DNA from: Ligilactobacillus araffinosus DSM 20653 | GTDB taxonomy: Bacteria; Bacillota; Bacilli; Lactobacillales; Lactobacillaceae | Length of the DNA stretch: 64,000 bases | Reading direction: 5' to 3' | NCBI RefSeq assembly: GCF_001435375.1 | Contig: NZ_AYYZ01000002.1 | Coordinates: forward strand, 51,445-115,444 | Shown here: positions 8,403 to 17,091 of the stretch, one piece after another | Numbering within the stretch: position 1 is the first letter of the stretch | How the letters are laid out: the number at the start of each line of letters is the position of its first letter | Notes under the pieces: generated by a model | The model's input: the letters and a program-made list of their open reading frames with translations, nothing else | What the model was told of the DNA's origin: nothing | Database searches by the model: none | Translations under genes and position numbers: made by a program

Positions 8403-9473
8403 ATGAAATCAAAAAATATTAAATTTATATTAATAATTATCACAATATTAGGATCAATTTTTTTTAGAAATGATTTAATTAAAGGTTCATCGATAAATAA
8501 AAATGAAATAACAGATCAAAATGGAATCTTATTAGACATTGCAAGATGTCCTTTAAGTAAGCAAGAAATTGAGAAAGTAATTAATCAAATTAATTCGAAA
8601 AAATTTAGTTACGTTATTTTACATTTAAATGATGATGAACACGTAGCTTTTCAAACAAAAATGTTAAAAAATGAAGATAGTAAAAACGTTTTAAGTAAAA
8701 AAGATTTAAAAGAAATTACTAAAGATGCCAACCAACATGGGTTAACATTGATTCCAGATTTTGATACTCCGGGGCATTGTAAGGCGTTAATAAAGCTATT
8801 AAAAAAACATAGCCCTAAATTAGCTCATAAAATTTGTCTGAATTCAAATACATTAAATTATACCAAGAGCGCTACCATAAAGTTTATTAAACAAATTAAT
8901 GGCGAGTTAAGCAATGCATGCGCAAATCAAAATACACGTTATATATTACTAGGTGGTGATGAAGTTGCAGCTAACGAGAATAATAATCATGCATTAATGA
9001 AATATTTTAATGAGCTAAATGCATTTGAAAATCGTCACGGCTTTCGAACCATCGTATGGAACGATTCGATTTTAAAAAATAATAATTTGAATAATAAAAT
9101 AGTAGTAGCGTATTGGGCACAGGGGGGAGGAAATACTTCAAAAAAAATATTACAAAAAGAGTATGACAATCGAGCAAATGTTACTAATTTAATTGATCAT
9201 CCATTAATTAATGCTAATGCGGGATATAATTATTTTAATTTAGATAATCTTGGTAATTTAAATTACATTACAAATTTTATCAATCGGTTGAATTCAAGTG
9301 CGGGAAAAAACTTTGACTTAATCAATCCGCAGACGCTAACGAATGATCCGGATTGCTATCAACGAGAAATAAAAAGCAGCGGACGCTTGATTTGTTTATG
9401 GGGAGATAAGAATTCAAAAATTAAAATCAATCAGTTGCTGTACTTAATTAAAAAAATAAATACGATACAATAA
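8403..9473 (+). CDS. Secreted GH20 hexosaminidase, dispersin B-like
   Basis: A 356-residue protein with an N-terminal hydrophobic export or anchor segment (residues about 6-22) and a GH20 (beta/alpha)8 barrel. The first strand LLDIARCPLS and HLNDDEHVAF match the family's LDxAR and HLxDD motifs. PDFDTPGHCKA matches the PExDxPGH motif. LLGGDEVA contains the catalytic Asp-Glu pair. VVAYWAQ and LICLWGD supply the substrate-site tryptophans. The size equals single-domain dispersins, which cleave poly-N-acetylglucosamine in biofilm; other beta-N-acetylhexosaminides are possible. There is no sorting signal. The gene is strikingly A+T rich with a poor ribosome site, and it lies between a dead surface-protein gene and an orphan kinase, suggesting recent acquisition. 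Confidence 0.8.
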   Translation: MKSKNIKFILIIITILGSIFFRNDLIKGSSINKNEITDQNGILLDIARCPLSKQEIEKVINQINSKKFSYVILHLNDDEHVAFQTKMLKNEDSKNVLSKKDLKEITKDANQHGLTLIPDFDTPGHCKALIKLLKKHSPKLAHKICLNSNTLNYTKSATIKFIKQINGELSNACANQNTRYILLGGDEVAANENNNHALMKYFNELNAFENRHGFRTIVWNDSILKNNNLNNKIVVAYWAQGGGNTSKKILQKEYDNRANVTNLIDHPLINANAGYNYFNLDNLGNLNYITNFINRLNSSAGKNFDLINPQTLTNDPDCYQREIKSSGRLICLWGDKNSKIKINQLLYLIKKINTIQ

Positions 9474-9573
9474 TTGTTTTTAATTTAATATACAGTATTA
9501 TAGTAATAGTGAAGATTTATTTTATATAAAAATATTTATAACATATAACCTTCGGTCGGGAGTGTAAGGGATA

Positions 9574-10950
9574 ATGTTGGATTCAGTGTCTTCGATTGTA
9601 AGATTACTAAATGTTATTTTCTTTTATGTACTTTTTTTTGCTCAAAATTTTTCAACTATAAAGAATTTAAAAACTAGAAGAATTTTAAAGTTATTTTTTT
9701 CTGTTAGTATAATGTTGATTGTTCAATTATTAATTGAAAGGTTTTCAGTAAGATATTTATTGTTACTATGTTCGCCAGTAATTATAATTCTATTTTTAAT
9801 TGTAATTACATATTTTTGCTTACGACAGGATAGTGAAGCTAATCTAAAATTAAAGATTAATGTTTTATTATCAGCTAGTAATTTTATTGCAATTCAGTTC
9901 TTCTGTGCTTTTTTGGACAATTCATTAGCAATTTTAATTCGACATTTCAATAGTCACCAGGCTATTTTAATATTAGTTTTCCATAATGTCATTGAAGGTG
10001 CATTATCGCTGATTATCGGATTAATTTCTGGTAAATTTTATAACGTTGGTCAAGTTACTGATAAAAAATTTGATAATCAAATTTATAAAATTGTGATTGG
10101 GACATTTATTATTATGTTTGGCTCAATGACAACTTATATGTTGATTCAACGCTTGCATAATTATATTGAAAGTTTTCTTTTCTTATTTTTGATTCAGTTG
10201 TTTGTTTTTTGGTTGCTATATTTTTTGATTAGTTGGTATAAAAATGGTCAAATTCGGAATAGATTGATAACCGAACAACTGGATAATTTAAAAAATTATA
10301 CTAATTACTTAGAGCGTGAACAACGTAAATTACGAAAGTTTAAGCATGATTATCAGAATTTACTATTAAGTTTAGAAGAAAATTTAAAAACAACAAATTC
10401 TACTGATGCTGAAAAATATATTCAAACGTTTAAAGAATACTGTGATAGTTATATTAATAAAAAAGAAAGTTTATGGATATTTAATGATTTTGATAACATT
10501 AAAACACCGTATTTAAAGAGTATTTTGATTAATAAAACGTTTCAAGCAATTGAAAAAAAAATTCAAGTTCATTTTGAATGTCGTTATGATATTAACCAGA
10601 TTGCAATGGAACCATATGATTTAGTTCGAATTATTGGGATTACATATGATAATGCAATTGAAGCTGTCGAATCTCTTGCTCAAAAAGATAGATTAATTAA
10701 TATCATGATATACAAATGTGAAAATCAAATCGAAATAACCTTTTCTAATCCGGTGTTAGAAAAACATGACTTGGCAAAGCTAGAACAAGAGGGAGTAACA
10801 AGTAAAAAAGGACATACTGGTTTTGGTATTGCGAATATTAAGGAAATTATTGGAAATTATTCGAATGTTTTAGTAAATTACCAAGAAAGAAATAACTATT
10901 TTACTGTTCAATTTGTTATTATGAATAAAATTAAAAAAGATGATATTTAA
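9574..10950 (+). CDS. AgrC/ComD-type sensor histidine kinase without adjacent regulator
   Basis: A 458-residue protein. The first half (about 1-220) contains six or seven membrane segments, as in quorum-sensing kinases. A coiled linker follows, then the phosphoacceptor region RKFKHDYQNLLLSL (His in the HDYxN motif of the HPK10 class). The C-terminal GHKL ATPase has DNAIEAV as N box and GHTGFGIANIKEI as G box. Such kinases normally pair with a LytTR regulator and a peptide precursor. Neither flanking interval (9474-9573, 10951-11175) encodes a recognisable peptide, and no regulator is next to it. A terminator follows at once, so it is transcribed alone. The input signal is unknown. Confidence 0.87.
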   Translation: MLDSVSSIVRLLNVIFFYVLFFAQNFSTIKNLKTRRILKLFFSVSIMLIVQLLIERFSVRYLLLLCSPVIIILFLIVITYFCLRQDSEANLKLKINVLLSASNFIAIQFFCAFLDNSLAILIRHFNSHQAILILVFHNVIEGALSLIIGLISGKFYNVGQVTDKKFDNQIYKIVIGTFIIMFGSMTTYMLIQRLHNYIESFLFLFLIQLFVFWLLYFLISWYKNGQIRNRLITEQLDNLKNYTNYLEREQRKLRKFKHDYQNLLLSLEENLKTTNSTDAEKYIQTFKEYCDSYINKKESLWIFNDFDNIKTPYLKSILINKTFQAIEKKIQVHFECRYDINQIAMEPYDLVRIIGITYDNAIEAVESLAQKDRLINIMIYKCENQIEITFSNPVLEKHDLAKLEQEGVTSKKGHTGFGIANIKEIIGNYSNVLVNYQERNNYFTVQFVIMNKIKKDDI

Positions 10951-10964
10951 GTGTAAGTTAAATT

Positions 10965-11004
10965 AAAGACAGTTGCCGATGGTTAAATTGAGAACTGTCT
11001 TTTA
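10965..11004 (+). terminator. Terminator after the AgrC-like kinase
   Basis: Perfect 10-bp arms (AAAGACAGTT 10965-10974 with AACTGTCTTT 10993-11002) followed by T-rich sequence. It isolates the kinase gene from the downstream surface-protein gene. Confidence 0.85.
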
Positions 11005-11175
11005 ATTTTATTAAAAATGTGAAAAATATGAATTATTTTAGCAAACTTAATAATCATAATTGATAAAAAAGTCATAAAAAGTTCTTGATTTTTTAATATA
11101 AGGTTTACAAATTAATTTTCGTTTGTTAAGGTTATACTGACATTTGTCATAAAAGAATTAAGGAGTGAAAATGAA

Positions 11176-12615
11176 ATGTCAGATCATAAGAATCTCAAAA
11201 AAGTAATTGCTGTCTCAAGTATGGCAGCAGCAACAATTGGGGCCGGCACAATGGTGAATGCTGATAATGTTCACCAACAGGCAGTATCATCACAAAAGTC
11301 AAGTATTACAGCTAAGCCTTTATCTGAAACACAAAACGCTAAATCAAGTAATACAGTTGTTTTGAAATCATCACAATCATCAAAGACTACATCATCGACA
11401 ACTAAATCATCAGTTGCCTCTTCATCAAGTTCGAAAGCCAATTCATCTTCTGTTTCAACTAAGCAAGCACAACCGGTAAGTTTTGCTGCTGTGCAACAAG
11501 GTAAAATGGTAAATGATGTTAAAGCAACAACGAATCCATTGATGGATGATTATAACAAAGGAATTAATTCAAGTGACAGTGATTTGTCATACGATGCTAA
11601 TGGGGCAAAAATTGATTATGACAGCATTATGCAAATTGCAAAGCAGTATGACGAGGGCGACTATGCAAATAAGAGTGACCTTGATTACATTATAGGAGAC
11701 GTTGCTAACAGTTTAAAGGAAGCTAAGGAAGGATATGATATGAGTAAGACTCTTTCTGGTATTCCTAATTTGCAAGAGAAGCAACAAATCTATAAGGATA
11801 GTTATGAGGCATGGAATAACTTATACAACTTATTAACTAAAGGTGAACAAGTTACACCACAACCTTCAAGTACCTCATCTTCGTCAAAGAAGGATACTTC
11901 GAGTTCACAAACTAAACCAAATACTACGTCGAATGTATCGAGCGCTTCACAGGCTAAGGCATCATCAAAGAAGAATTCATCAAGCTCAAAGGAAAATGAA
12001 ACAAATGCTACTTCAGCTGTTAACACCTTAAAGAATGATGCTAACAAGTATCAAAACTCAAATGATGCGGTTACAAAGTCATATGCTCAAGAAGCACAAC
12101 AATGGTTAAGTAACGTTCAATCATTTATGAACGGAAAGGATATTAGTGGTCAAAGCGGATTGAACGATGCAATTAACTTCTTTAAGAATGATATGAAGTC
12201 ACTTCAAGACACGTTGAATGCTAGTTGGTTCAATGGTAGCTCTGAAGCTAAACAAATTATACAAGATCAAATTAATGCTGATAAAGCAGTCTTAGCTTAT
12301 TTAACGGGTCAAGATACTCAACAAACTTCATCAACATCATTAAAGAAGAACGATGTGAAGACATCTGTTAAAAAAGAATCAAACAATAGTGGCAATGGGG
12401 TTAAGAAGGACGTTGTTAAGGTATCAACGGATATTAAACGTCAAGCAACTGTTTCAGCTAACAAAACGACTACAAAACAAACAACATCTGATTCAGCAAC
12501 CAAGAAAGCTTCAATGCCACAAACTGGTGAAACAAATGATGCTGGAATTTTAGCGACAATCGGTGCGCTTACAATTGCTGCAGCTGGTGCATTTTTATTC
12601 CGGAAACGCGGATAA
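11176..12615 (+). CDS. Ser-rich, sortase-anchored surface protein with MPQTG signal
   Basis: A 479-residue secreted protein. Residues 1-30 form a signal peptide ending near VNADN. Two Ser/Lys-rich linkers (about 40-110 and 220-280) flank helical, mostly polar blocks (about 115-215 and 285-380) with Tyr/Trp/Asn repeats such as YNKG, YEAWNNLYNLL and AQQWLSNVQSFM; these look like two copies of one helical module. The C-terminus is a sorting signal: MPQTG (447-451), a hydrophobic segment and RKRG. Leu1 of LPXTG is Met, a variant that some sortases accept. AGGAG (11161-11165) supports the ATG at 11176. Adhesion or wall function is inferred only. Confidence 0.85.
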   Translation: MSDHKNLKKVIAVSSMAAATIGAGTMVNADNVHQQAVSSQKSSITAKPLSETQNAKSSNTVVLKSSQSSKTTSSTTKSSVASSSSSKANSSSVSTKQAQPVSFAAVQQGKMVNDVKATTNPLMDDYNKGINSSDSDLSYDANGAKIDYDSIMQIAKQYDEGDYANKSDLDYIIGDVANSLKEAKEGYDMSKTLSGIPNLQEKQQIYKDSYEAWNNLYNLLTKGEQVTPQPSSTSSSSKKDTSSSQTKPNTTSNVSSASQAKASSKKNSSSSKENETNATSAVNTLKNDANKYQNSNDAVTKSYAQEAQQWLSNVQSFMNGKDISGQSGLNDAINFFKNDMKSLQDTLNASWFNGSSEAKQIIQDQINADKAVLAYLTGQDTQQTSSTSLKKNDVKTSVKKESNNSGNGVKKDVVKVSTDIKRQATVSANKTTTKQTTSDSATKKASMPQTGETNDAGILATIGALTIAAAGAFLFRKRG

Positions 12616-12642
12616 GCTTATAATGAAATTATAAATGCGTTT

Positions 12643-12674
12643 AAAGCCATGGACAAAAGTCTGTGGCTTTTTTA
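12643..12674 (+). terminator. Terminator after the MPQTG protein gene
   Basis: A 12-bp stem (12643-12654 with 12659-12670, two G-T wobbles), an AAAA loop and a TTT tail. Confidence 0.85.
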
Positions 12675-12750
12675 GATAATGCCGATGAAAGCGCTATAAA
12701 TTTATAAAGGATATTATATAATATAAGTAAATATTTATGGAGGAAAGAAA

Positions 12751-13740
12751 ATGGGAAAATACAATTGGGCAATCATTGGGACCGGTTGGGCAGCTAGTGA
12801 TATGGCAAGTGCATTAAATAAGGAAAACGGCGAAATTTATGCGGTAGTAAATCCTCATAAAAAACATGCTGATCAATTTGCAAAAAAATATCATGTAAAA
12901 AAAGCATATTATAACTATATGGCAATGCTTGCGGATTCAAACGTTGATATTGTTTATATTGCGACACCGCACACATTTCATTATGAACAAATCAAGCAGG
13001 CATTAAATGCTGGTAAGCATGTCTTTTGTGAAAAGGCGATCACCGTTAACGCAGCCCAATTTGATGAGGTTGAACGGCTGGCGTGCTCAAAAAACTTAAT
13101 TTTGACGGAAGGATTCACTTTATATCACATGCCGCTTTATCAGAAAGTTAAACAGTTAATTGCGGATGGTAAATTAGGCGAAATTAAAATGGTTCAGGTG
13201 AACTTTGGAAGTTTAAAAGATGATGATCCAACTCAGCGCTTCTTCAGCAAAGACCTTGCGGGAGGAGCGTTACTTGATATTGGTGGGTATGCAACGGCAT
13301 TTGTACGGATGTTTCTTGACACGCCGCACGTGGCGGGAACATCAGTTAAATTTTTTGTGACTGGCGTTGATGAAATGTCAGGAATTATTTTGAAAAATGG
13401 AAAGGAGCAAATGGGAGTGATCAGTCTTTCTTTTCGGGCTAAACAACCAAAACGTGGCGTAGTTTCTGGAACAAAGGGATTTATTGAAATCAATAATTAT
13501 CCGCGGGCAACGGAAGCTGAGGTTACGTATACGGTTAATGCTCATACTTCTGAAACTAATAAAATTAGCGTTGGAAAGATTGATGAAGCATTACAATATG
13601 AAATTCGCGATATGCAGCGGTATATCGAACAGGGACACGATGATGGTGAATTAGAATTTAGTCGTGATGTAGCTCATATTTTGGACGATGTGCGTTCGGA
13701 TTGGGGAATGCGATATTCGTTTGAAAATCAGATGCAGTAA
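12751..13740 (+). CDS. Gfo/Idh/MocA-family oxidoreductase
   Basis: A 329-residue NAD(P)-dependent dehydrogenase. The N-terminal Rossmann fold starts AIIGTGWAASDMA (residues about 7-19), and YIATPHTFHYEQIKQALNAGKHVFCEKA is the conserved family core with the EK catalytic Lys. The C-terminal part carries GGALLDIGGYATAF, the usual substrate-domain motif. Substrates in this family are sugars or polyols, and none can be assigned here. It is followed 75 bp later by a LacI regulator without an obvious terminator between them. Confidence 0.9.
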   Translation: MGKYNWAIIGTGWAASDMASALNKENGEIYAVVNPHKKHADQFAKKYHVKKAYYNYMAMLADSNVDIVYIATPHTFHYEQIKQALNAGKHVFCEKAITVNAAQFDEVERLACSKNLILTEGFTLYHMPLYQKVKQLIADGKLGEIKMVQVNFGSLKDDDPTQRFFSKDLAGGALLDIGGYATAFVRMFLDTPHVAGTSVKFFVTGVDEMSGIILKNGKEQMGVISLSFRAKQPKRGVVSGTKGFIEINNYPRATEAEVTYTVNAHTSETNKISVGKIDEALQYEIRDMQRYIEQGHDDGELEFSRDVAHILDDVRSDWGMRYSFENQMQ

Positions 13741-13815
13741 AGGTAAGTGATTAATTTGAACGATATTGAATTATAGTTTTAATGATTAATAAAATTAAAG
13801 AAAGGAAAATTAAAG

Positions 13816-14829
13816 ATGGCAACGATCAAAGATGTGGCACATGAAGCTGGCGTGTCACCATCAACAGTTTCGCGAACTTTGCATGACAGTTCGTTAATCA
13901 GTCAGGAAACTAAAGCCAAAATTTGGCGAGCGATGAAAAAGTTGAATTACTCACCGAATTTTGCGGCACAAAATTTAGCAAATAACACTTCAAATATTAT
14001 CGGGATAATTCTTCCACCAGATGAAGAATCGGTCGCCAATAACCCGTTTTTTGGGCAAATCTTACAGGGAATTACCTCAGTTTGTAATCAGCAAGCTTAC
14101 ATGGTATCGATTGCGACAGGGAAAGATAATGCAGAGTTGATTGAAAATGTTCAAATGATGATGGAACGTGGTCGAGTCAAACGTTTTATTGTGACCTTTT
14201 CTCAACAAAGTGATGATGTTCTGGAATATTTAGATCGAAATAATGCAGAGTATGTTTTAATTGGTGAGCCGATTAAAAACATTGCCGAAACGTTATATGT
14301 TAATAATGATAATGTGGCTGCTGGGAACGATGCAACGGAATATTTATTTGACAAAGGGTACCACTATCCGGTTTATGTTTATGAAAATTTAGAAGAAATA
14401 GTGCAAAAAGACCGTTTCAGTGGTTATTCGCATGCAATGGAAAGAAAAGGAAAAACTCCATTGAATTATCAAATTAAGAAGGATCATACCAAGGAAAAAC
14501 TCCAGGAATTCATTGATCAGCATCCTGAAGCCGATTCTATGGTTGCATGCGATGATATTATAGGAGTGGCTTTGCAAAATGGATTGTTGGCGATTCATCA
14601 AAATTTGGATGATTATGGAATTATCAGTTTTAATAATTCATTATTTGCCCGGTCTACTCATCCATCATTAACTTCAGTTGAAATTTTTCCAATTTCTTTG
14701 GGGATGGAGGCAGCGGTGTTGATTTTGAATATCGATGATCAAGACTTCACAAGGTTACGTTCAACTAATTTTTCACATGTAGTGATTCCGCATAAAATTA
14801 TAGAGCGAGAATCAACAAAAAATAATTAA
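13816..14829 (+). CDS. malR: LacI-family regulator, MalR-like
   Basis: A 337-residue repressor. The DNA-binding helix-turn-helix and hinge occupy residues 1-55 (TIKDVAHEAGVSPSTVSRTL, then LNYSPNFAAQNLAN). The rest is a periplasmic-binding-protein-like effector domain. The C-terminal block GIISFNNSLFARSTHPSLTSVEI resembles MalR maltose regulators of lactobacilli and streptococci. LacI-type operators stand in front of the two maltose permease genes 14 kb downstream, whereas no mal gene is adjacent. The maltose assignment is therefore an inference from family resemblance and operator sites. Confidence 0.65.
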   Translation: MATIKDVAHEAGVSPSTVSRTLHDSSLISQETKAKIWRAMKKLNYSPNFAAQNLANNTSNIIGIILPPDEESVANNPFFGQILQGITSVCNQQAYMVSIATGKDNAELIENVQMMMERGRVKRFIVTFSQQSDDVLEYLDRNNAEYVLIGEPIKNIAETLYVNNDNVAAGNDATEYLFDKGYHYPVYVYENLEEIVQKDRFSGYSHAMERKGKTPLNYQIKKDHTKEKLQEFIDQHPEADSMVACDDIIGVALQNGLLAIHQNLDDYGIISFNNSLFARSTHPSLTSVEIFPISLGMEAAVLILNIDDQDFTRLRSTNFSHVVIPHKIIERESTKNN

Positions 14830-14889
14830 TAAATTTTCTTGACAAATAAAGGTTAGTATTTTTCAATATAATTAAATTATGATATATAA

Positions 14890-15103
14890 AATATTGAAGA
14901 TGAAGTAGGATTTGTCCAATATTTAAGATAGTCAATGGTTGCTGCGAATTGATATATGACAATATTTCGAATTACGTCTTTGAATAAAATATGTTTTGCT
15001 AGCTGGTATTAAAAGCAAATAAGGCACATGATGTGTGAATATGGGTGGTACCACGGAGTCGAATTCGTCCCTAGATGAAATTATTCATCTAGGGACTTTT
15101 TGT
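14890..15103 (+). promoter_or_regulatory. T-box riboswitch, probably tyrosine-specific, before the NhaC-like gene
   Basis: The leader has stem I with GGTTGCTGCGAA at the distal loop (14937-14948). A specifier loop is formed by AGTA on the 5' side and GAATTAC on the 3' side (14969-14975). The conserved T-box TGGGTGGTACCACGG lies at 15042-15056. A terminator with perfect 12-bp arms (15067-15078 with 15085-15096) and TTTTT follows. In this register the specifier reads UAC (14973-14975), a Tyr codon; UUA (Leu) one base earlier is the alternative. NhaC-family transporters are known from comparative studies as Tyr T-box targets, which favours Tyr. Confidence 0.88.
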
Positions 15104-15129
15104 TTAGATTATGAATTGGAGGCTTTCGC

Positions 15130-16519
15130 ATGTTGAAAAATGAAAATAATCTAGAAGAAAAGAAAAATATACGAATGGGTGTAGTAGAAGCAGTTTTAAT
15201 ATTAGCTATTTTATTTTGTATTTTGGGATTTTTAATTATTGGTTTGCACCTTTCCCCTCAGGTTCCAATTTTAACAGCATTAACATTTTTAATGTTTTAT
15301 GGAAAGGTTAGAGGATTTGAGTGGGATGACATTATAGAAGGCATTGAAAATGGCATTAAACCAGGAATTGTTCCATTAATGATTTTTTTAATGATTGGTT
15401 CATTAATTGCATGCTGGATCTTTTCAGGGACAATCCTAACAATTATGTGTCTCAGTTTTAATATTATTTCAGCTAAATTTTTTTTACCAACGGTTTTTAT
15501 AGTATGTTCGTTAGTGGCAATTTCTTGTGGAAGTTCATTTACGACAGTATCAACGATTGGGATTGCTTTTGTAGGAATTGGGACAGTTTTAAGAATAAAT
15601 TCTGGATTAACAGTTGGTGCAATTGTTTCAGGTGCATTTTTGGAGCAAATGTTTCACCACTATCGGGAACTACGAATTTAGCTGCTGGAATTGGAAAGAT
15701 TAATTTATATACTCATATAAAATCACTTTTATTAACGGATATTCCGGCATTTGTTATTTCACTGATAATATACTTTTTTCTCGGATTAGGAACCAAAACT
15801 GCAAAGTTAACACAGGTTTCTACAATGATGCAACAAGTAAAACAATATTTTTGGATCTCCCCATGGGCGTTGACGCCGGTGGTATTATTGTTGATCCTAG
15901 CATGGATGAAAATACCAGCAGTTCCTTCGTTAATAGCAGGTTCTGCCATGGGGTTATTAGTAGGAGTTATACATAATCCTAAAGTATCGATCTCAACATT
16001 GACAAACTATGTAATGAACGGTTATGTAGCACATACAGGAAATAAAATGTTAGATACACTGTTTTCTAAAGGTGGCATATCAAGTATGCTATCATCGGTA
16101 GCATTAATTATTTTAGCTTTAGCTTTGGGAGGAATACTGATTAAGTTTAATATAATTAGCGTTTTAATTAACAAAATGGCGACATTTGTCACCCCCCAGG
16201 AAGGCTAGTTTTATTAACAGCGATTGGCAGCATTGGAGTTAACTATTTAGTTGGTGAACAATATTTATCAATTATATTACCAGGACAAGCATTTGAAAAT
16301 TCATATGATAGGTTGAAACTGCCACATAAATATCTAACAAGAACGTTAAATGATGCAGGCGCGGCAGTTAATTCAATTGTTCCGTGGGGAGTTAGTGGAA
16401 CGTTTATTTCAGGAGCTTTGCAAATTGAAGCGTTAAAATATATTCCGTTTACTTTCTTTCCAGTTGCTGTAATTTTAATGGTAATTATTAAAGGATTTAA
16501 TTTGAAAAAAGATAAATAA
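15130..16519 (+). pseudogene. NhaC-family antiporter/amino-acid transporter, broken by two frameshifts
   Basis: Three overlapping frames join into one NhaC-family membrane protein of about 460 residues, the usual family length. The first frame (15130-15681) ends soon after a run of five T (15637-15641); six T would continue directly into NVSPLSGTTNLAAGIG. The second ends at 16208 after a run of six C (16192-16197); four or seven C would continue into PGRLVLLTAIGS. The third runs to 16519 through NSIVPWGVSGTFI. Both lesions sit in homopolymers, so sequencing or assembly error is a real alternative to true decay. Its T-box leader suggests tyrosine uptake. GTTNLA and VPWG are NhaC hallmarks. Confidence 0.82.
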
Positions 16520-16606
16520 TAAGCCAAGAATCTTGTCTAATATTAAAATTTATTTAAATTATAATACTTAATGTAATAGTATTTATAATTTGAAGGTGAT
16601 TTTGAT

Positions 16607-17044
16607 ATGGCAAAAGGATTAGCATTGAATTTTCAAGGTTATCAAATTAATCACTTAAGATACGATATTGATAATGTTTCATCAGAAGTTTTGAACTATG
16701 GTGAAAAGATGAGTGTCGGATTTAGCGATGTAAAAACAGGTGTTTCAGCTGATAATAGTCAAGCTGTTTTTAGCTGTGGAGTGCTTGTAGAGTCAAAATT
16801 AGCTAATGGAAAAGACGGAGAGGTCCCTTTTAGAAAGATAACGTTTGATTATACTGGAATCTTTACAGTAATTAACGCAGAAGAAAAGGAAATCACTAAG
16901 GATGACATATTGGCCCTTTTTGATGAAGGTGCTTCATATATTGCAACGTCTTATATTAAAGATATTGTAAAGAATATCTCAAATCTTGATTATCGAATGC
17001 CATTAAATGTAAATGTTCCACAATTTCCAAATGGGTTAAAATAA
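16607..17044 (+). CDS. SecB-like protein
   Basis: A 145-residue soluble protein. The central to C-terminal pattern FDYTGIFTVI, then a helix, then YIATSYIKDIVKNISNL and a final PLNVNVPQF, follows the SecB fold (beta strands, long helix, and the family's P-L-x-L-P ending). Classic SecB exports proteins in proteobacteria. Firmicute SecB-like proteins are instead often linked with toxin-antitoxin or other stress modules (for example the toxin-antitoxin-chaperone systems of mycobacteria). Here a small XRE regulator follows after 47 bp. No toxin is visible. The family call rests on pattern only. Confidence 0.55.
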   Translation: MAKGLALNFQGYQINHLRYDIDNVSSEVLNYGEKMSVGFSDVKTGVSADNSQAVFSCGVLVESKLANGKDGEVPFRKITFDYTGIFTVINAEEKEITKDDILALFDEGASYIATSYIKDIVKNISNLDYRMPLNVNVPQFPNGLK

Positions 17045-17091
17045 AGATACATTAATATATATTTGACAATAGCTTACTTAGGAGATGCTAA

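Noticed and set aside
11171..11206. Short frame from ATG 11171 overlapping the start of the MPQTG protein
   Set aside because: Only 11 codons, out of frame, probably chance; the signal peptide frame from 11176 is clear.
15504..16208. Separate proteins for the three NhaC-like frames
   Set aside because: Their ends join into one continuous NhaC family protein across single homopolymer changes.
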